Below, one piece after another: positions 47,563 through 61,163 of a stretch of 64,000 nucleotides of DNA; the first letter of the stretch is position 1, and every line of letters starts with the position of its first letter. The notes beneath the pieces were generated by a model. The model did not search any database. It worked only from the letters and a program-made list of their open reading frames with translations, and was not told the DNA's origin. The stretch is from JAJVID01 sp035714085. GTDB taxonomy: Bacteria > Acidobacteriota > Blastocatellia > RBC074. Location: assembly GCA_035714085.1 (NCBI GenBank), contig DASTMP010000180.1:8040-72039 (forward strand), in the 5' to 3' direction. The translations under genes and the position numbers were made by a program.

Positions 47563-49428
47563 TTACTGCGCCCTTCCGAGCGACTTCAAACGCGCCCTTT
47601 CGAACTCATCGCCTTTGTTCCATTGCGGCGTATCGGTCGCATTGGCCACGCGCAGTCCTGTCCAGAAAGCCAGCCGCGCCTGCTGAACCATACCGCCGAA
47701 ATTCCAGTTCGGGCTATATTCGTCGGAGGGCTGATGGTAGCGATGCTGATTGTAGTCCTGAAACTGCTCTTCGCCCCATTTGTCGGAATGGCCGACAAAC
47801 TTCACGCCGGGATTGAAACTGACGGCCGGGACCCCAGCCTTGGCGAACGGGAAATGATCTGAGCGGTAGAAGGAGCCTTGATCGGGTCTGGGGTCAGGCG
47901 AAACCGTCACGTTGTTATCCCTAGCCACGTCTTCGATGAATTTGCCCAGCGTCGAGCGGTCGGCGCCGAGCGGCGTGATGTCCGTCGTCACGCCCAGCGC
48001 GTTCATCGAATCAAGGTTTATGTTGGCGACCGTGTGCTGAATCGGAACGAGTGGATGGTTTGCGTAATATTCGGCGCCCAACAACCCCTGCTCTTCGGCG
48101 GTGGTGGCGATGAAAAGGATCGAGCGGCGCGGCTTCATGGCCAGCGTGTTGAAAGCGTTCGCAATCGCGATCATGCCGGCGATTCCCGTCGCGTTGTCTA
48201 CCGCGCCGTTATAAATATTGTCGCCAGATTGGTCAGGCCTGACGCCCAGGTGGTCCCAGTGCGCGGAGTAGACCACATATTCATTCTTCAGCGTCAGATC
48301 GTTGCCTCGGTAAATCGCAACTACATTCGGCGAAGTCAGGCGTTGCGACTGCGTCCGCAGCGTCATATCGACCCTGACGTTGAGCGGCGTCGGGACGAAG
48401 GCGCGCGAGGCGGCCGATTGGCGCAACTGATCGAGGTCCTTCCCCCCCAACCGCGCGATTTTGCGGGCGGTCTCTTCGGTCACCCACGATTTCATTTTCA
48501 GTGACGGCGTGTTCGCTTCGGGCGCGAGACCGAACCGCGCGCCGCTCCACGAATTGCGCACGACGTTCCATCCGTAGCCGGCCGAGTCATTTGTGTGAAT
48601 CAGGATCACTCCCGCCGCGCCGCGCCGCGCCGCCTCTTCGTATTTGTACGTCCATCGGCCGTAATAGGTCAGAGCCTTGCCGCCGAAGAGGGTCGGCTCC
48701 GAACTCGTCGCGGGCGGGTCGCTGACCATCATCATCAGAACCTTACCGCGAACGTCCAGCCCTTTGTAATCGTCCCATCTGTTTTCAGGCGCGCTGACAC
48801 CGTAACCGGCGAAGATTATGTCGCTGTTGATTGGGATTTCGGCCTGCTCAAGGTCGGTTCCGGCGACGAAATCATCGCCGAATCCGAATTCGGCGCCGCC
48901 GGCCTCGCTTTTGACCACTAACTTTATCGAAGGATCAGTTCTCGACCCGATCATCTTAACCTGTTGGAAGAAACTCCGGTCGGCGTCAGCTGGCTCGAGT
49001 CCGAGAGCTTCGAACTGCGCCGCGATGTATTTGGCCGCGAGCATCCCGCCGCGTGATCCGGGGCCGCGCCCTTCGAGCAGGTCGTCGGCCAGATATTTGA
49101 TATGGGCTCGCAGCTTATTCTCATCGATCTGCGATGCGGCCAATTCGGCGTCGCTAGATTCGCTCAGCAGCGCTCGATTTTCTGACATTATCTTATCGAA
49201 GGCCGGACGAGGCGTCGCGGCCGCGGAACTTCGTCCGGCGCTTCGCCCACGCCTGGATCTATTGCGGCTGCTCTTGGCGCGAGAACTTTTTTTCGCGTGG
49301 CTTTTCGCGCGGCTTTTTGCGCGGCTTTTTGCGCGGCTTTGCGCTTCCACGTCAGCGCCGACCGGCCAGACAAGGCCGAAACAGATCACGAAGACGAACA
49401 GGCGGAGCAACAGACGATTTTTTTTCAT
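47563..49428 (-). CDS. M28 family metallopeptidase with PA domain, exported
   Basis: 621 residues. Signal peptide (LFVFVICFGLVWPVGADVEA), then a ~45-residue Arg/Lys/Ser/Ala-rich repeat (SRAKSRAKSRAKS), a protease-associated domain inserted in the M28 peptidase: HWDHLGV and VDNATG with metal ligands, TTAEEQGLLGAEYYANHP (Glu pair), NLDSMN and FRSDHFPFAKAGVPAVSF are visible. Expected to be a secreted or periplasmic aminopeptidase. The basic linker uses a 12-base DNA repeat near 49300-49335. Confidence 0.9.
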   Translation of the reverse strand: MKKNRLLLRLFVFVICFGLVWPVGADVEAQSRAKSRAKSRAKSHAKKSSRAKSSRNRSRRGRSAGRSSAAATPRPAFDKIMSENRALLSESSDAELAASQIDENKLRAHIKYLADDLLEGRGPGSRGGMLAAKYIAAQFEALGLEPADADRSFFQQVKMIGSRTDPSIKLVVKSEAGGAEFGFGDDFVAGTDLEQAEIPINSDIIFAGYGVSAPENRWDDYKGLDVRGKVLMMMVSDPPATSSEPTLFGGKALTYYGRWTYKYEEAARRGAAGVILIHTNDSAGYGWNVVRNSWSGARFGLAPEANTPSLKMKSWVTEETARKIARLGGKDLDQLRQSAASRAFVPTPLNVRVDMTLRTQSQRLTSPNVVAIYRGNDLTLKNEYVVYSAHWDHLGVRPDQSGDNIYNGAVDNATGIAGMIAIANAFNTLAMKPRRSILFIATTAEEQGLLGAEYYANHPLVPIQHTVANINLDSMNALGVTTDITPLGADRSTLGKFIEDVARDNNVTVSPDPRPDQGSFYRSDHFPFAKAGVPAVSFNPGVKFVGHSDKWGEEQFQDYNQHRYHQPSDEYSPNWNFGGMVQQARLAFWTGLRVANATDTPQWNKGDEFERARLKSLGRAQ

Positions 49429-49802
49429 AATCCCTCAAAGCGAAATAAATCCAGCCGGATTCAAACACAGTAGACGCTCGGTGAGAAGACCTCTCGATTA
49501 TCGGTGAATGCGGCCATAATTGGGCTGGTACGGGCGCGATGTGATTGCATTTATCTTTACTCGATAAAATCGCTGGGCATTGTCTACCTGAGCGGAGCGA
49601 TAAAATCAAGCGGCTCATACGCCGAAAGGATATTCTCAAAGGATATTGTCAAAGCCGGGGAATATGACTATGCTTTCGGGGAACGCGAAGTTGAGAGCCG
49701 AGATGGAACGCTCAAACGCGACCATGCTCGATCAGCCGCTCCTTATTCCAAATCAGATTGAAAGAAGTAGCAGTTTGGATATTTTACGAGGTTTTACTGG
49801 CA
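49429..49802. other. Intergenic region between the M28 and lon genes
   Basis: No gene seen. Two CGATAAAATC motifs lie at 49562 and 49598, and a ~13-base near-repeat AAAGGATATTCTC occurs at 49623-49650. No clear heat-shock promoter could be assigned for lon. Confidence 0.4.
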
Positions 49803-52250
<2,448 letters not shown>

Positions 52251-52265
52251 TGAAATCAAAATAGT

Positions 52266-52404
52266 TAGCCACCGCAGACACCGGAGCCACAGAGACGGAG
52301 AGAAAGAAAGATGGAGGGAAAGAGGGAAAACACGACGCGCTATTTATGCGACCTTTCCGTCCTTTCTTCTCTCTTTCTCTGTGGCTCTGTGGCTCTGTGG
52401 CTTT
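52266..52404. repeat. Palindromic tandem element (CCACAGAGAC type)
   Basis: GAGCCACAGAGACGGAGAGAAAG pattern (in parts, 52284-52310) faces CTTTCTCTGTGGCTCTGTGG at 52370-52398. The right arm has three tandem copies of CTGTGGCT. Same unit family as the element at 34635. It sits between lon and engB. Confidence 0.78.
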
Positions 52405-52411
52405 TCATCTG

Positions 52412-52990
52412 TTGAAAATCACCAGCGCAAAATTTATCGCCGCAGCCCTATCCCCGGAGTCATTTCCGAAGGACAGGAGGCCTGAGGTCGTTTTTGCCGG
52501 GCGCTCAAACGTAGGTAAATCGAGCCTGATCAACAGCCTGCTAGGCGTGAAGGGGTTGGCGCGAACAAGTTCCACTCCGGGGCGCACGCAATCGATCAAC
52601 TTCTTTCTGATCAACAATGAGTTTTTTTTCGTTGACTTGCCCGGATACGGTTATGCGAAAACGTCGAAAGAAAACCGGCGCGCCTGGGGCAAATTGATCG
52701 AGAAATACCTTGCAGAACGCCAACAGCTTGTGCTATCTATTCTGATCGTTGACGCTCGGCATGAGCCTTCCCCGTTAGACCTTCAGATGAAATCCTGGTT
52801 ACAGCATTCTGGAATTCCATATCTGGTGGTTTCGACGAAAGTTGATAAGCTATCGTCTAACGAGCGGCGCAGGTCCCGCGAGCGCGCGGAACAGATTCTT
52901 GAAACCGATCGTGTCATTCCCTATTCATCGCTTACCGGAGAAGGGGCCAAACATATCTGGAACGAGATTCGGGCCAGCATCACAAAATGA
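52412..52990 (+). CDS. engB: Ribosome biogenesis GTPase EngB/YihA
   Basis: About 192 residues. GTPase needed for large-subunit assembly. G1 FAGRSNVGKSSLINSLL, G2 region RTSSTPGRTQSINFF, G3 DLPGYGYAK and G4 TKVDKL, in the family's order. The probable start is TTG of LKITSAKF at 52412, since an in-frame ATG at 52346 lies within the palindromic element; no SD is seen for either. The rho gene follows 205 bases later. Confidence 0.93.
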   Translation: MKITSAKFIAAALSPESFPKDRRPEVVFAGRSNVGKSSLINSLLGVKGLARTSSTPGRTQSINFFLINNEFFFVDLPGYGYAKTSKENRRAWGKLIEKYLAERQQLVLSILIVDARHEPSPLDLQMKSWLQHSGIPYLVVSTKVDKLSSNERRRSRERAEQILETDRVIPYSSLTGEGAKHIWNEIRASITK

Positions 52991-53195
52991 TGATTCCTAT
53001 TGATATTAACCGTTTGAATTGATAAAGAACTTCCCCTGATTGAATCATATACTGCACTCACCACGGCGGACTTATCTCTTGCGTTGATTATCCCGGAATA
53101 GACAAGGAGCTTTTTTTCGCCCGTCGCCGCTTGCGGGGCCACCGCTTGCGCGCGCCGACGGTAATGAACACCCTAGAAAGCAGGGACCAAATCCT

Positions 53196-54578
<1,383 letters not shown>

Positions 54579-54591
54579 CGGCGCCCGACAT

Positions 54592-54648
54592 GAATTGGAC
54601 TTATAGGATTTATAGGACTTTTAAGCCCTATAAATCCTATTCATGTGA
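54592..54648. repeat. Palindromic tandem element (ATAGGATTT type)
   Basis: CATGAAT at the left edge pairs with ATTCATG at the right. Inside, TTATAGGATTTATAGG faces CCTATAAATCCTAT. Unit about 9 bases. Follows rho. Confidence 0.8.
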
Positions 54649-54690
54649 AACAGCCCGGGCGCGCCTGAAAACGCTCTCAAAAACGTCCTT

Positions 54691-54719
54691 TTGACACATC
54701 CTATCGCTCCTATTACACT
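54691..54719 (+). promoter_or_regulatory. Sigma-70 type promoter of rseP
   Basis: Perfect TTGACA (54691-54696), 17-base spacer, TACACT (54714-54719). A second TATAAT (54739-54744) without a -35 lies nearer the gene. Confidence 0.8.
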
Positions 54720-54820
54720 CGCAATTGAGCCGTTGAACTATAATGGCCGTGAGAGCGTGCGCGTCGCAGCTTAATCGGTCTGCTGGCGGTCCAATAAATG
54801 CCCGATTTAGGAGTAAAACG

Positions 54821-56191
54821 GTGATACGAGAAGTAATATTACCTTTCGCCATTATCTTGTGCACGATGATAGTGATCCATGAATTCGGTCATTTCATCGT
54901 CGCCAAGCTGCTGGGAATCGCGGTTGAAACATTTTCGGTGGGTTTCGGCCCGCGCCTGTTAGGTTTCCAACTCGGTGATACGGACTATCGAATCAGCGCT
55001 ATCCCGCTCGGCGGCTACGTCAAATTCCGCGGCGAAAATTTGGAGTTGCTGCAAGGGAAGAGCGAAGGGGCAGTTGATGAATTCCTCTCGCAGCCGAAAT
55101 GGAAGCGCTTCCTCGTAGCGCTTGCGGGCCCTGTCTTCAACCTTGTCACTGCGCTGCTAATTCCGACGGCCGCTATCATGTATGGCTTTCAGGCTGACGT
55201 ATATGATTCGCAGCAGGTCGTGATCGGCGAGGTCAAACCGGGGTCGACCGCTGAACAATCTGGGTTGCAGCAAGGTGACCGCATTATCGCTTTCGGCGGC
55301 GAGCAGAATCCGACCTGGGCCAGTTTGGGCGACAAAGTCGCCACTAATCTCGGCGAAGATATTCCGCTGACCGTTGACCGCAACGGACAAATCATTAATT
55401 TGAAGTTGCGTCCGCGCGTCGAAACTCAGGGCAAAGAACAGATAGGCGTTGTTGAACTTGAGCCGCCGCTCTCTTACATCGGCGTGGCGCAAGTGTTGAG
55501 AAACTCGGCGGCGGAGGCCGCCGGACTGAAACCCGGCGATAAGATTACCGCGATCAATGGAGCGCCGGTCACAGGATGGTATCAATTCCGCCGCATAATT
55601 CAGGAAGGCAACGAAGTTACGCTGACCGTCCAGCGCGGGCAGGAAACTTTGACGATCAAAGGCTCGCCGCAAAAGCAGGGTGAGGACTATGTGCTCGGCT
55701 TCAACCGCTTGCCTGAGACGAAATTGTTGAAGACCGATTCGCTTGCGATGGCGCTTCGCTACGGGTGGGATACCAATATCCGCATCGTTAAACTCACGGG
55801 CCAGGTTTTCAAACAGATTTTCAGTGGCCAGCGTTCAGCGCGTAACTCCATCCAAGGACCGATAGGGATAGCGGAGACGACTGCCACCGCATATAAGGTT
55901 GATGGTTGGGCCGGAGTCATCAGACTCATGGGAATGCTCAGCCTGAGTCTCGGCATTTTGAACCTGTTGCCTATCCCAGTGCTCGACGGCGGCGTGATCT
56001 TGCTGATCTTCATCGAAGGGATTCTTGGCCTGGTCGGTTTGACCATGTCTATGAACTTCCGCGAGCGGTTCCAGCAGGTGGGCTTTGTTCTCGTGCTGTT
56101 GTTAATGGGCTTCGTCATTGTCAACGACTCGGCCAGGCTGGTCGAGAGATATTTTAGTAAACCACCGGCGCAGGAACAACAGAAGAGATAG
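54821..56191 (+). CDS. rseP: Site-2 protease RseP (RIP metalloprotease)
   Basis: About 456 residues. Intramembrane zinc protease that cleaves anti-sigma factors and signal-peptide remnants. Active-site HEFGH at residues 20-24, two PDZ-type domains (VIGEVKPGSTAEQSGLQQGD and AAEAAGLKPGDKITAINGAP), then LLPIPVLDGG near residue 387 carrying the third zinc ligand. GTG 54821 has AGGAG 8 bases upstream; in-frame ATG further upstream lacks one. A terminator follows the gene. Confidence 0.94.
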   Translation: MIREVILPFAIILCTMIVIHEFGHFIVAKLLGIAVETFSVGFGPRLLGFQLGDTDYRISAIPLGGYVKFRGENLELLQGKSEGAVDEFLSQPKWKRFLVALAGPVFNLVTALLIPTAAIMYGFQADVYDSQQVVIGEVKPGSTAEQSGLQQGDRIIAFGGEQNPTWASLGDKVATNLGEDIPLTVDRNGQIINLKLRPRVETQGKEQIGVVELEPPLSYIGVAQVLRNSAAEAAGLKPGDKITAINGAPVTGWYQFRRIIQEGNEVTLTVQRGQETLTIKGSPQKQGEDYVLGFNRLPETKLLKTDSLAMALRYGWDTNIRIVKLTGQVFKQIFSGQRSARNSIQGPIGIAETTATAYKVDGWAGVIRLMGMLSLSLGILNLLPIPVLDGGVILLIFIEGILGLVGLTMSMNFRERFQQVGFVLVLLLMGFVIVNDSARLVERYFSKPPAQEQQKR

Positions 56192-56206
56192 CTTCCTCCA
56201 AAACAG

Positions 56207-56242
56207 CGGGCGGTTCGGATTGACGGGCCGCCCGTTTTTATT
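56207..56242 (+). terminator. Intrinsic terminator after rseP
   Basis: CGGGCGG (56207-56213) pairs with CCGCCCG (56228-56234), followed by TTTTTATT. Confidence 0.85.
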
Positions 56243-56320
56243 GAGAAGCCCGACGGCGTCTTTTAAGCTTACCAGGCTTGACCCGGTTACATCATACTCA
56301 ACATCCATCTCCTCAGAAAA

Positions 56321-56400
56321 TAGACAGGGTTTACAAGATTTTTCAGGATGCTGTGAATTGAGAACAATCCTGAAAAATCTTGTAAATCCTGTCTATTTTC
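56321..56400. repeat. Palindromic tandem element (ATCCTGTAA type)
   Basis: Almost perfect 30-bp arms: AATAGACAGG...CAGGAT at the left and ATCCTGAAAAATCTTGTAAA at the right, with an 8-9 base repeating unit. It lies in the space between rseP and the SCP2 gene. Confidence 0.88.
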
Positions 56401-56651
56401 ATTATTTCAGGGTTTCGCATAGCGCCATGAACGCTCCTCGAAAAATTCCTGGAAGCGATGCGCTCCCAGGGATTTAAAATCTATGAAGCGGGAAGAAAAG
56501 TTCGTTCGCGGCAAGGAAACGAGGCGCATCTCTTGAGATCTTTTTGGCTTTTTCTCCGCGCCTGCGGCGCCTCTGTGGCAAAATGCTGTCTCGAAGATTT
56601 GTGGTTTGATTTATCGCTGTACATCAATTTCAAACATCAGGAGAAATATAA
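56401..56651. other. Intergenic region before the SCP2 gene
   Basis: Beyond the palindrome, no gene is seen. A short inverted repeat TCCTGGAAGCGATGCGCTCCCAGGGA-like (CTGGAAGCG/CGCTCCCAG) lies at 56445-56470. Confidence 0.35.
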
Positions 56652-56972
56652 ATGGCGGATGAGAAAAACGATTTGGGAGTGGCTGAATTCACCGAAGGTA
56701 TTCGTGAACGGGTCGGCGAAAATTCCGGCCTCGACGCAGTAATCAAATTCGCCTTTGACGAAGGCGGCATAATTTTCATTGACGGAAAATCAGTCCCCAA
56801 CATCGTCAGCAACGAAGACCTCCCGGCTGAGGTCACGCTGAAGATGTCTCTCGACACGATGAACAAACTCTATCGCAAAGAAACCAACGGGATGATGGCC
56901 TTCATGTCGGGCAAGGTAAAGCTAGAAGGGAATATGATGGCGGCAATGAAGCTGGATCAGATTCTGGGATGA
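56652..56972 (+). CDS. SCP2 sterol-binding domain protein
   Basis: 106 residues consisting of one SCP2 domain: VIKFAFDEGGIIFIDGK, EVTLKMSLDTMNKLYR, and the ending MSGKVKLEGNMMAAMKLDQIL. These small proteins bind lipids such as fatty acyl chains or hopanoid-like molecules in their cavity. SD GGAG precedes ATG by ~8 bases. Ligand here is unknown. Confidence 0.9.
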   Translation: MADEKNDLGVAEFTEGIRERVGENSGLDAVIKFAFDEGGIIFIDGKSVPNIVSNEDLPAEVTLKMSLDTMNKLYRKETNGMMAFMSGKVKLEGNMMAAMKLDQILG

Positions 56973-57067
56973 GAGTGGGGAGTGGGGAATAGGGAATGGG
57001 AGCAAAGAAGTCACTTCCTGACTCTTGATCCCCACTCCCTATTCCCCACTCCCCATTCCCTATTTAG
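56971..57067. repeat. Palindromic tandem-heptamer element (GGGGAGT type)
   Basis: GGGGAGT/GGGGAAT/AGGGAAT units (56976-57000) face CCCCACT/CCCTATT units (57030-57064). It separates convergent SCP2 and M2 genes and contains the M2 stop codon. Confidence 0.86.
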
Positions 57068-58925
57068 TGGCCAGACCTTTATTCTGTTCATCCAGCCAGG
57101 TCTTGAGCGGCGCGAAGTAATCCAGAATCGCGGTCGCGTCCATTTTCTCTTCGCCGGTCAGGGCTTTCAGGGCTTCGGGCCACGGGCGGCTCTGGCCCAT
57201 TTCGAGCATCTTCTTCAATTTTTCGCCCACCTGTTTATTACCGTAGATCGAGCAGCGGTTGAGAGGGCCTTTATAACCGGCCTCGCGGCACATCGCGCGG
57301 TGAAACTGGAATTGCAGGATGTCAGCGAGGAAATATCGCGCGTAAGGCACGTTGGCCGCCACGTGATATTTGGCTCCGGCGTCGAAGTCGCTTTCGCTGC
57401 GCTCGGCGGGCGGCGCGATGTTTTGATATTTCTGGCGCAACTCCCACCAGGCTTTGTTGTAATCGCCGGGGCCGACCTCGCCCGAAAAGACTTTCCACCG
57501 CCACTGATCGACCATGTAGCCGAACGGCAGGAACGCCACCTTGTCCAGCGCGAGTTTCATCAGCAGCCCGAGGTCGGCGCTTTCGGGCGGAATGGCTGTG
57601 ATCAAACCGATCTTCTTCATGTATTCTGGAGTGACTGACAAGGCGATTGCGTCGCCGATGGCTTCGTGAAAGCCGTCGTTCGCGCTGTTTTGATAAAGCG
57701 GCGACTGCGGCGCGTAGGCCATCTGGTAATAGTTGTGCCCAAGCTCGTGGTGGATGGTATGAAAATCTTCGTCATCGATCTTGATGCACATCTTCAACCG
57801 CACGTCCTTCTGGTTGTCGATGTCCCAGGCGCTGGCGTGGCAGACAACAGCGCGGTCCTGCGGCTTGGTGAAGAGCGAACGCTCCCAGAATGTCGGCGGC
57901 AGCGGATCGAAGCCGAGCGAGGTGAAGAAAGCCTCGCCGTAACGCGCCATCTTTTTGGCGTCGGTCTTCTTTTCCACGAGGATTTTGGTCAGATCGTAGG
58001 TCGGCGCGGTCGCGGCGGGTTTGACGATGTCATAAATGTTGCCCCAGGTCTGGCTCCACATATTGCCGAGAAGATAGGCGGGAATCGGGCCGGTCGCGGG
58101 AACCACGTCACCGTATTTCTGCCGCAGCCTGGCGCGCACGTAAGTGTGCAGCGAGTCATAGAGCGGTTTGACCTGCAGCCACAGCCGCTCCATCTCCGCC
58201 GCGAATTGATCAGGCTCCATATCGTAATTCGACCGCCACATCGCGCCCACGTCCTTGAACCCCATTTCGCGCGCGCCCTTGTTGGCCAGATCGACAAAAC
58301 GAGCGTAATCCTTGCGGTATTGCGGCGAGACCTTATGCCAACCCGTCCAGGCTTTCTTCAGTTCTTCAGGGTTGCGGTTCTCGGCCATGATCTTTTCGAG
58401 ATCGCCGAGGCTGAGGCACTTCTTCCTCGCTTCGCCGCTCTTCTCGCCCGCTTTAGGCGCGCCGCTCTCTGCGCCTTGCTCCGGGCAATATTCGAATTTG
58501 CCGTATGCGCTCTCCATGCCGACCGCGATCTTGGTCAATTCCTCGCGCTCGGCCGGGTTTGAAGGGGCCGGCAGGGGAACCGCAAGCTTCAACAGTTTGA
58601 TCTTGCGGGCCACGTCCGGCGACAGTTGGAGTCCGTCGAATCGGCGCGACTGGTCGGCCAGTTCTTTGATCGCCGCGATCAGATTATCTTTGTTGTCCGC
58701 CGCGATGACCTCGGTGTCGTCGGTGATGAAATTGCTCTGCACCCAACTCGCGCGGCTGTCTTTGATGCTCGCGCTCAGGTAACGTTTCTCCGCTTCCTTA
58801 ATGAAGGTTTCAGCGTCAGCGCCGCTAGTTTTCTCGCCGGCGACGCCGCCATGGCATGCCGCGAAAAGCATTGCCGCCAGCGCCGCCAAACTGAGAAGGC
58901 AGAGAAATTGGATAGTTCTTTTCAT
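57060..58925 (-). CDS. M2 family peptidyl-dipeptidase (ACE-like)
   Basis: 621 residues, exported (signal LCLLSLAALAAMLFAACHGG, with a lipobox-like AAC). Zinc motif HHELGHNYYQMAY near residue 393 and the third ligand glutamate in NDGFHEAIGDAIALS 24 residues on; SPLYQNSANDG is typical for the ACE family. It would release dipeptides from peptide C-termini in the periplasm. Full length for a bacterial M2 enzyme. Confidence 0.92.
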   Translation of the reverse strand: MKRTIQFLCLLSLAALAAMLFAACHGGVAGEKTSGADAETFIKEAEKRYLSASIKDSRASWVQSNFITDDTEVIAADNKDNLIAAIKELADQSRRFDGLQLSPDVARKIKLLKLAVPLPAPSNPAEREELTKIAVGMESAYGKFEYCPEQGAESGAPKAGEKSGEARKKCLSLGDLEKIMAENRNPEELKKAWTGWHKVSPQYRKDYARFVDLANKGAREMGFKDVGAMWRSNYDMEPDQFAAEMERLWLQVKPLYDSLHTYVRARLRQKYGDVVPATGPIPAYLLGNMWSQTWGNIYDIVKPAATAPTYDLTKILVEKKTDAKKMARYGEAFFTSLGFDPLPPTFWERSLFTKPQDRAVVCHASAWDIDNQKDVRLKMCIKIDDEDFHTIHHELGHNYYQMAYAPQSPLYQNSANDGFHEAIGDAIALSVTPEYMKKIGLITAIPPESADLGLLMKLALDKVAFLPFGYMVDQWRWKVFSGEVGPGDYNKAWWELRQKYQNIAPPAERSESDFDAGAKYHVAANVPYARYFLADILQFQFHRAMCREAGYKGPLNRCSIYGNKQVGEKLKKMLEMGQSRPWPEALKALTGEEKMDATAILDYFAPLKTWLDEQNKGLATK

Positions 58926-59039
58926 GAATAACCTCTTCCGTTAAATGAGTTGATGATCAATAAACCCAAATTGCGCCTGTGCCTGGTCTGTGGGCCTGTG
59001 TCCGGTATGGGGGAATGATGAAGCCTTATCCGCGATAGA

Positions 59040-59804
59040 TCAAACCATCAATTGGCCGCCATTGATTTCAATCGTCTCACCGTTAATATAGCTCGCGGCG
59101 TCTGAGGCCAGGAACGCGATCACACGCCCGCATTCTTCCGATGTTCCCAGGCGGCCCATCGGGATGGTCTTGACGAATTGTTGCAACAGTTCCGGCGTGG
59201 ACATCCTTTCGTGGAAGGGGGTGTCAATCACCCCGGGCGCGACGCCGTTGACGCGTACGCCGTGAGGCGCAAGCTCCTTGGCCAACCCTTTCGTCAGACA
59301 CATCACGCCCGCTTTGGCCGCCGCGTAAACGGCCGCGCCGGGACCGCCGCCGTGATGCCCCGCAATCGAGCCTACGTTGATGATCACGCCGCGGCCACGA
59401 TCCGTCATTTCAGGCGCCACGGCCTGCGAACAAAGCAGGACGCTTTTGAAATTGAGGTTCATCACCCGATCCCACAGCTCTTCACTGAATTCGAGCAGCG
59501 AGCGTCGCTGAATCAAATCACCCGCGTTGTTGACCAGAACGTCTATGGGGCCGAGCTGCGCGCGCGCGGCTTCGACCAGCGATTGCGCGCCCTGTTTCGT
59601 CGAGACATCGGCTTGAATGATCACGGCGCGCGCGCCCCGCAATTCGATGAACAGCTTTGCCTCTTCGGCCCCGGCCTGATTTTTATTGTAATTTACCGCC
59701 ACAGCCGCGCCGCATTCGGCCAATGCGATTGCGGCCCATCGCCCGATGCCCGTACTCGCGCCGGTGACGACCGCGACCCGACCGTCCAAATTTTGTTTGT
59801 TCAT
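59040..59804 (-). CDS. SDR family oxidoreductase
   Basis: 254 residues. NAD(P)-binding TGASTGIGRWAAIALAECG, NNAGDL, catalytic Ser in IINVGSIAGHHGGG and YAAAK near residue 158, then PGVIDTPFHERM. Classical SDR resembling FabG and glucose dehydrogenases; substrate not clear. It is separated from nagA by a 64-base space carrying a palindrome, on the same strand, so an amino-sugar or sugar-alcohol role is possible. Confidence 0.88.
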   Translation of the reverse strand: MNKQNLDGRVAVVTGASTGIGRWAAIALAECGAAVAVNYNKNQAGAEEAKLFIELRGARAVIIQADVSTKQGAQSLVEAARAQLGPIDVLVNNAGDLIQRRSLLEFSEELWDRVMNLNFKSVLLCSQAVAPEMTDRGRGVIINVGSIAGHHGGGPGAAVYAAAKAGVMCLTKGLAKELAPHGVRVNGVAPGVIDTPFHERMSTPELLQQFVKTIPMGRLGTSEECGRVIAFLASDAASYINGETIEINGGQLMV

Positions 59805-59815
59805 ATTTTCTCCTT

Positions 59816-59889
59816 GGATCAGAACGGCGAGCGGTAGCGAGCGGCGCCGAAGTAGTAGGCGCGCTCGCTACCGCTCGCCGTTCTGATCC
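59816..59889. repeat. Perfect 28-bp palindrome (GCGAGCGGTA type)
   Basis: Arm 59816-59843 (starting GGATCAGAACGGCGAGCGGT) pairs exactly with 59862-59889 across an 18-base loop. Located between nagA and the SDR gene; it encodes the last residues (NGER) and stop of nagA. Confidence 0.93.
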
Positions 59890-61049
59890 ACGTAGACCGT
59901 TTCTCCATTGACGATTGTCGCCGCCACATCGAGTGTTGAATTCTCCTCGTCCCAACGGAACAGGATTAAATCCGCCCTGCGCCCAATTTCAACCGATCCG
60001 AATTGATCGGCGACGCCGAGCAGTTCAGCCGGGTTCGCGCTCGCCATCCGCAGCGCGTCATCGAGCGTCGCGTCTGAATACTGAACCGTCTTGGCGACAG
60101 CCTCATGCATCTCCAAAACCGAGCCCGCCAGATAAGGCGAGCCGGGCAGATTTACGCGGCGCGAGGGCGTGACCTCGACTTCGACATTTCCCAGACGGTA
60201 TCGACCGGCCGGCTTACTGGCCGCCGCGATTGCGTCGGTAACGAGGATGCTGCGCGCGACGCCTTTCGAGCGCAGAAAACATTTCACGACCGACGGCGGC
60301 AGGTGATGGCCGTCGACGATGAAGCTCGCCCACAGATCATCATTTGCTAACTGCTCCCAGATGTAATTCGGATGGCGGTCGATCTTCGCGTGCGAGCCGT
60401 TGCCGAGATGAGTCGAAAGCCTTGCCCCAGCGCGCGCCGCATCGGCGATCTGCGCGGGAGCCGCCGCTGTGTGGCCGATGGCGACGACGACCCCTGAAGC
60501 GGCTGCGCGTTCGATGAAATCAATCGCGCCAGGCCATTCGGGCGAGAGTGTGACTATGCGAATCCGTCCACGCGCGGCGTCCTGCCATCTTTGAAACTCG
60601 ATCCAATCGGGCGCGCGCGCGTGTCGCTTCGGGTGCGCGCCTCGCGGGCCGTCTTCGGGCGAAATGAAAGGGCCTTCGACGTGAATGCCGATCATCGCGC
60701 GCGCGAACTCCGGCGTCTGGTCGGCCGCTCGAACCAGATTGGAAACGCATTTCGAGATGTGTTCGTAGGATTCGGTGATGATCGTGGGGCAGAACCCGGT
60801 CACGCCAGTGCGCCAGAGGTTTCGCGCGGCCGCGACGATCTGGTCGGCCTTCGTGTTCGGGTCGTTGAAGTCGACGCCGTCGTAGCCGTTGATCTGAATG
60901 TCAATCAGCCCCGGCGCGACGCGCAAGTCTTCGCCGCCAGGGTCGCACACCTGCGACAGAACTACGCCGGGCCGTGACGCCAACCGCCCGTTGGCGATAT
61001 ACAACTCCAATGTCTTATCGTCCGCGCCGACCTTGCCTTTTAATCTCAT
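59868..61049 (-). CDS. nagA: N-acetylglucosamine-6-phosphate deacetylase (variant)
   Basis: 393 residues. Amidohydrolase-type barrel: VAPGLIDIQINGYDGVDFND, GIHVEGPFISPEDGPRGAHP, IGHTAAAPAQIADAARAG and VTDAIAAASKP. The classical THLFNAM motif is replaced by THLGNGSHAKID, which marks a variant subfamily. Expected to deacetylate GlcNAc-6-P. Its C-terminal residues come from a repeat arm. Part of a set with an SSS symporter, a small membrane protein and an SDR. Confidence 0.87.
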   Translation of the reverse strand: MRLKGKVGADDKTLELYIANGRLASRPGVVLSQVCDPGGEDLRVAPGLIDIQINGYDGVDFNDPNTKADQIVAAARNLWRTGVTGFCPTIITESYEHISKCVSNLVRAADQTPEFARAMIGIHVEGPFISPEDGPRGAHPKRHARAPDWIEFQRWQDAARGRIRIVTLSPEWPGAIDFIERAAASGVVVAIGHTAAAPAQIADAARAGARLSTHLGNGSHAKIDRHPNYIWEQLANDDLWASFIVDGHHLPPSVVKCFLRSKGVARSILVTDAIAAASKPAGRYRLGNVEVEVTPSRRVNLPGSPYLAGSVLEMHEAVAKTVQYSDATLDDALRMASANPAELLGVADQFGSVEIGRRADLILFRWDEENSTLDVAATIVNGETVYVDQNGER

Positions 61050-61163
61050 TGCTTAATCACGCCACAATTGCCTTCAATATGTATGACCGTGAGTTCCGCC
61101 GCATACAGGTCGCGTTTTGACCGGCCGAGCAAACCGATCACAATGCAACAACAATGTAGGGGC

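Noticed and set aside
56971..57067. Bidirectional terminator between SCP2 and M2 genes
   Set aside because: The arms are long and purine/pyrimidine repeats, but no T-tract is present, so it is listed as a repeat.
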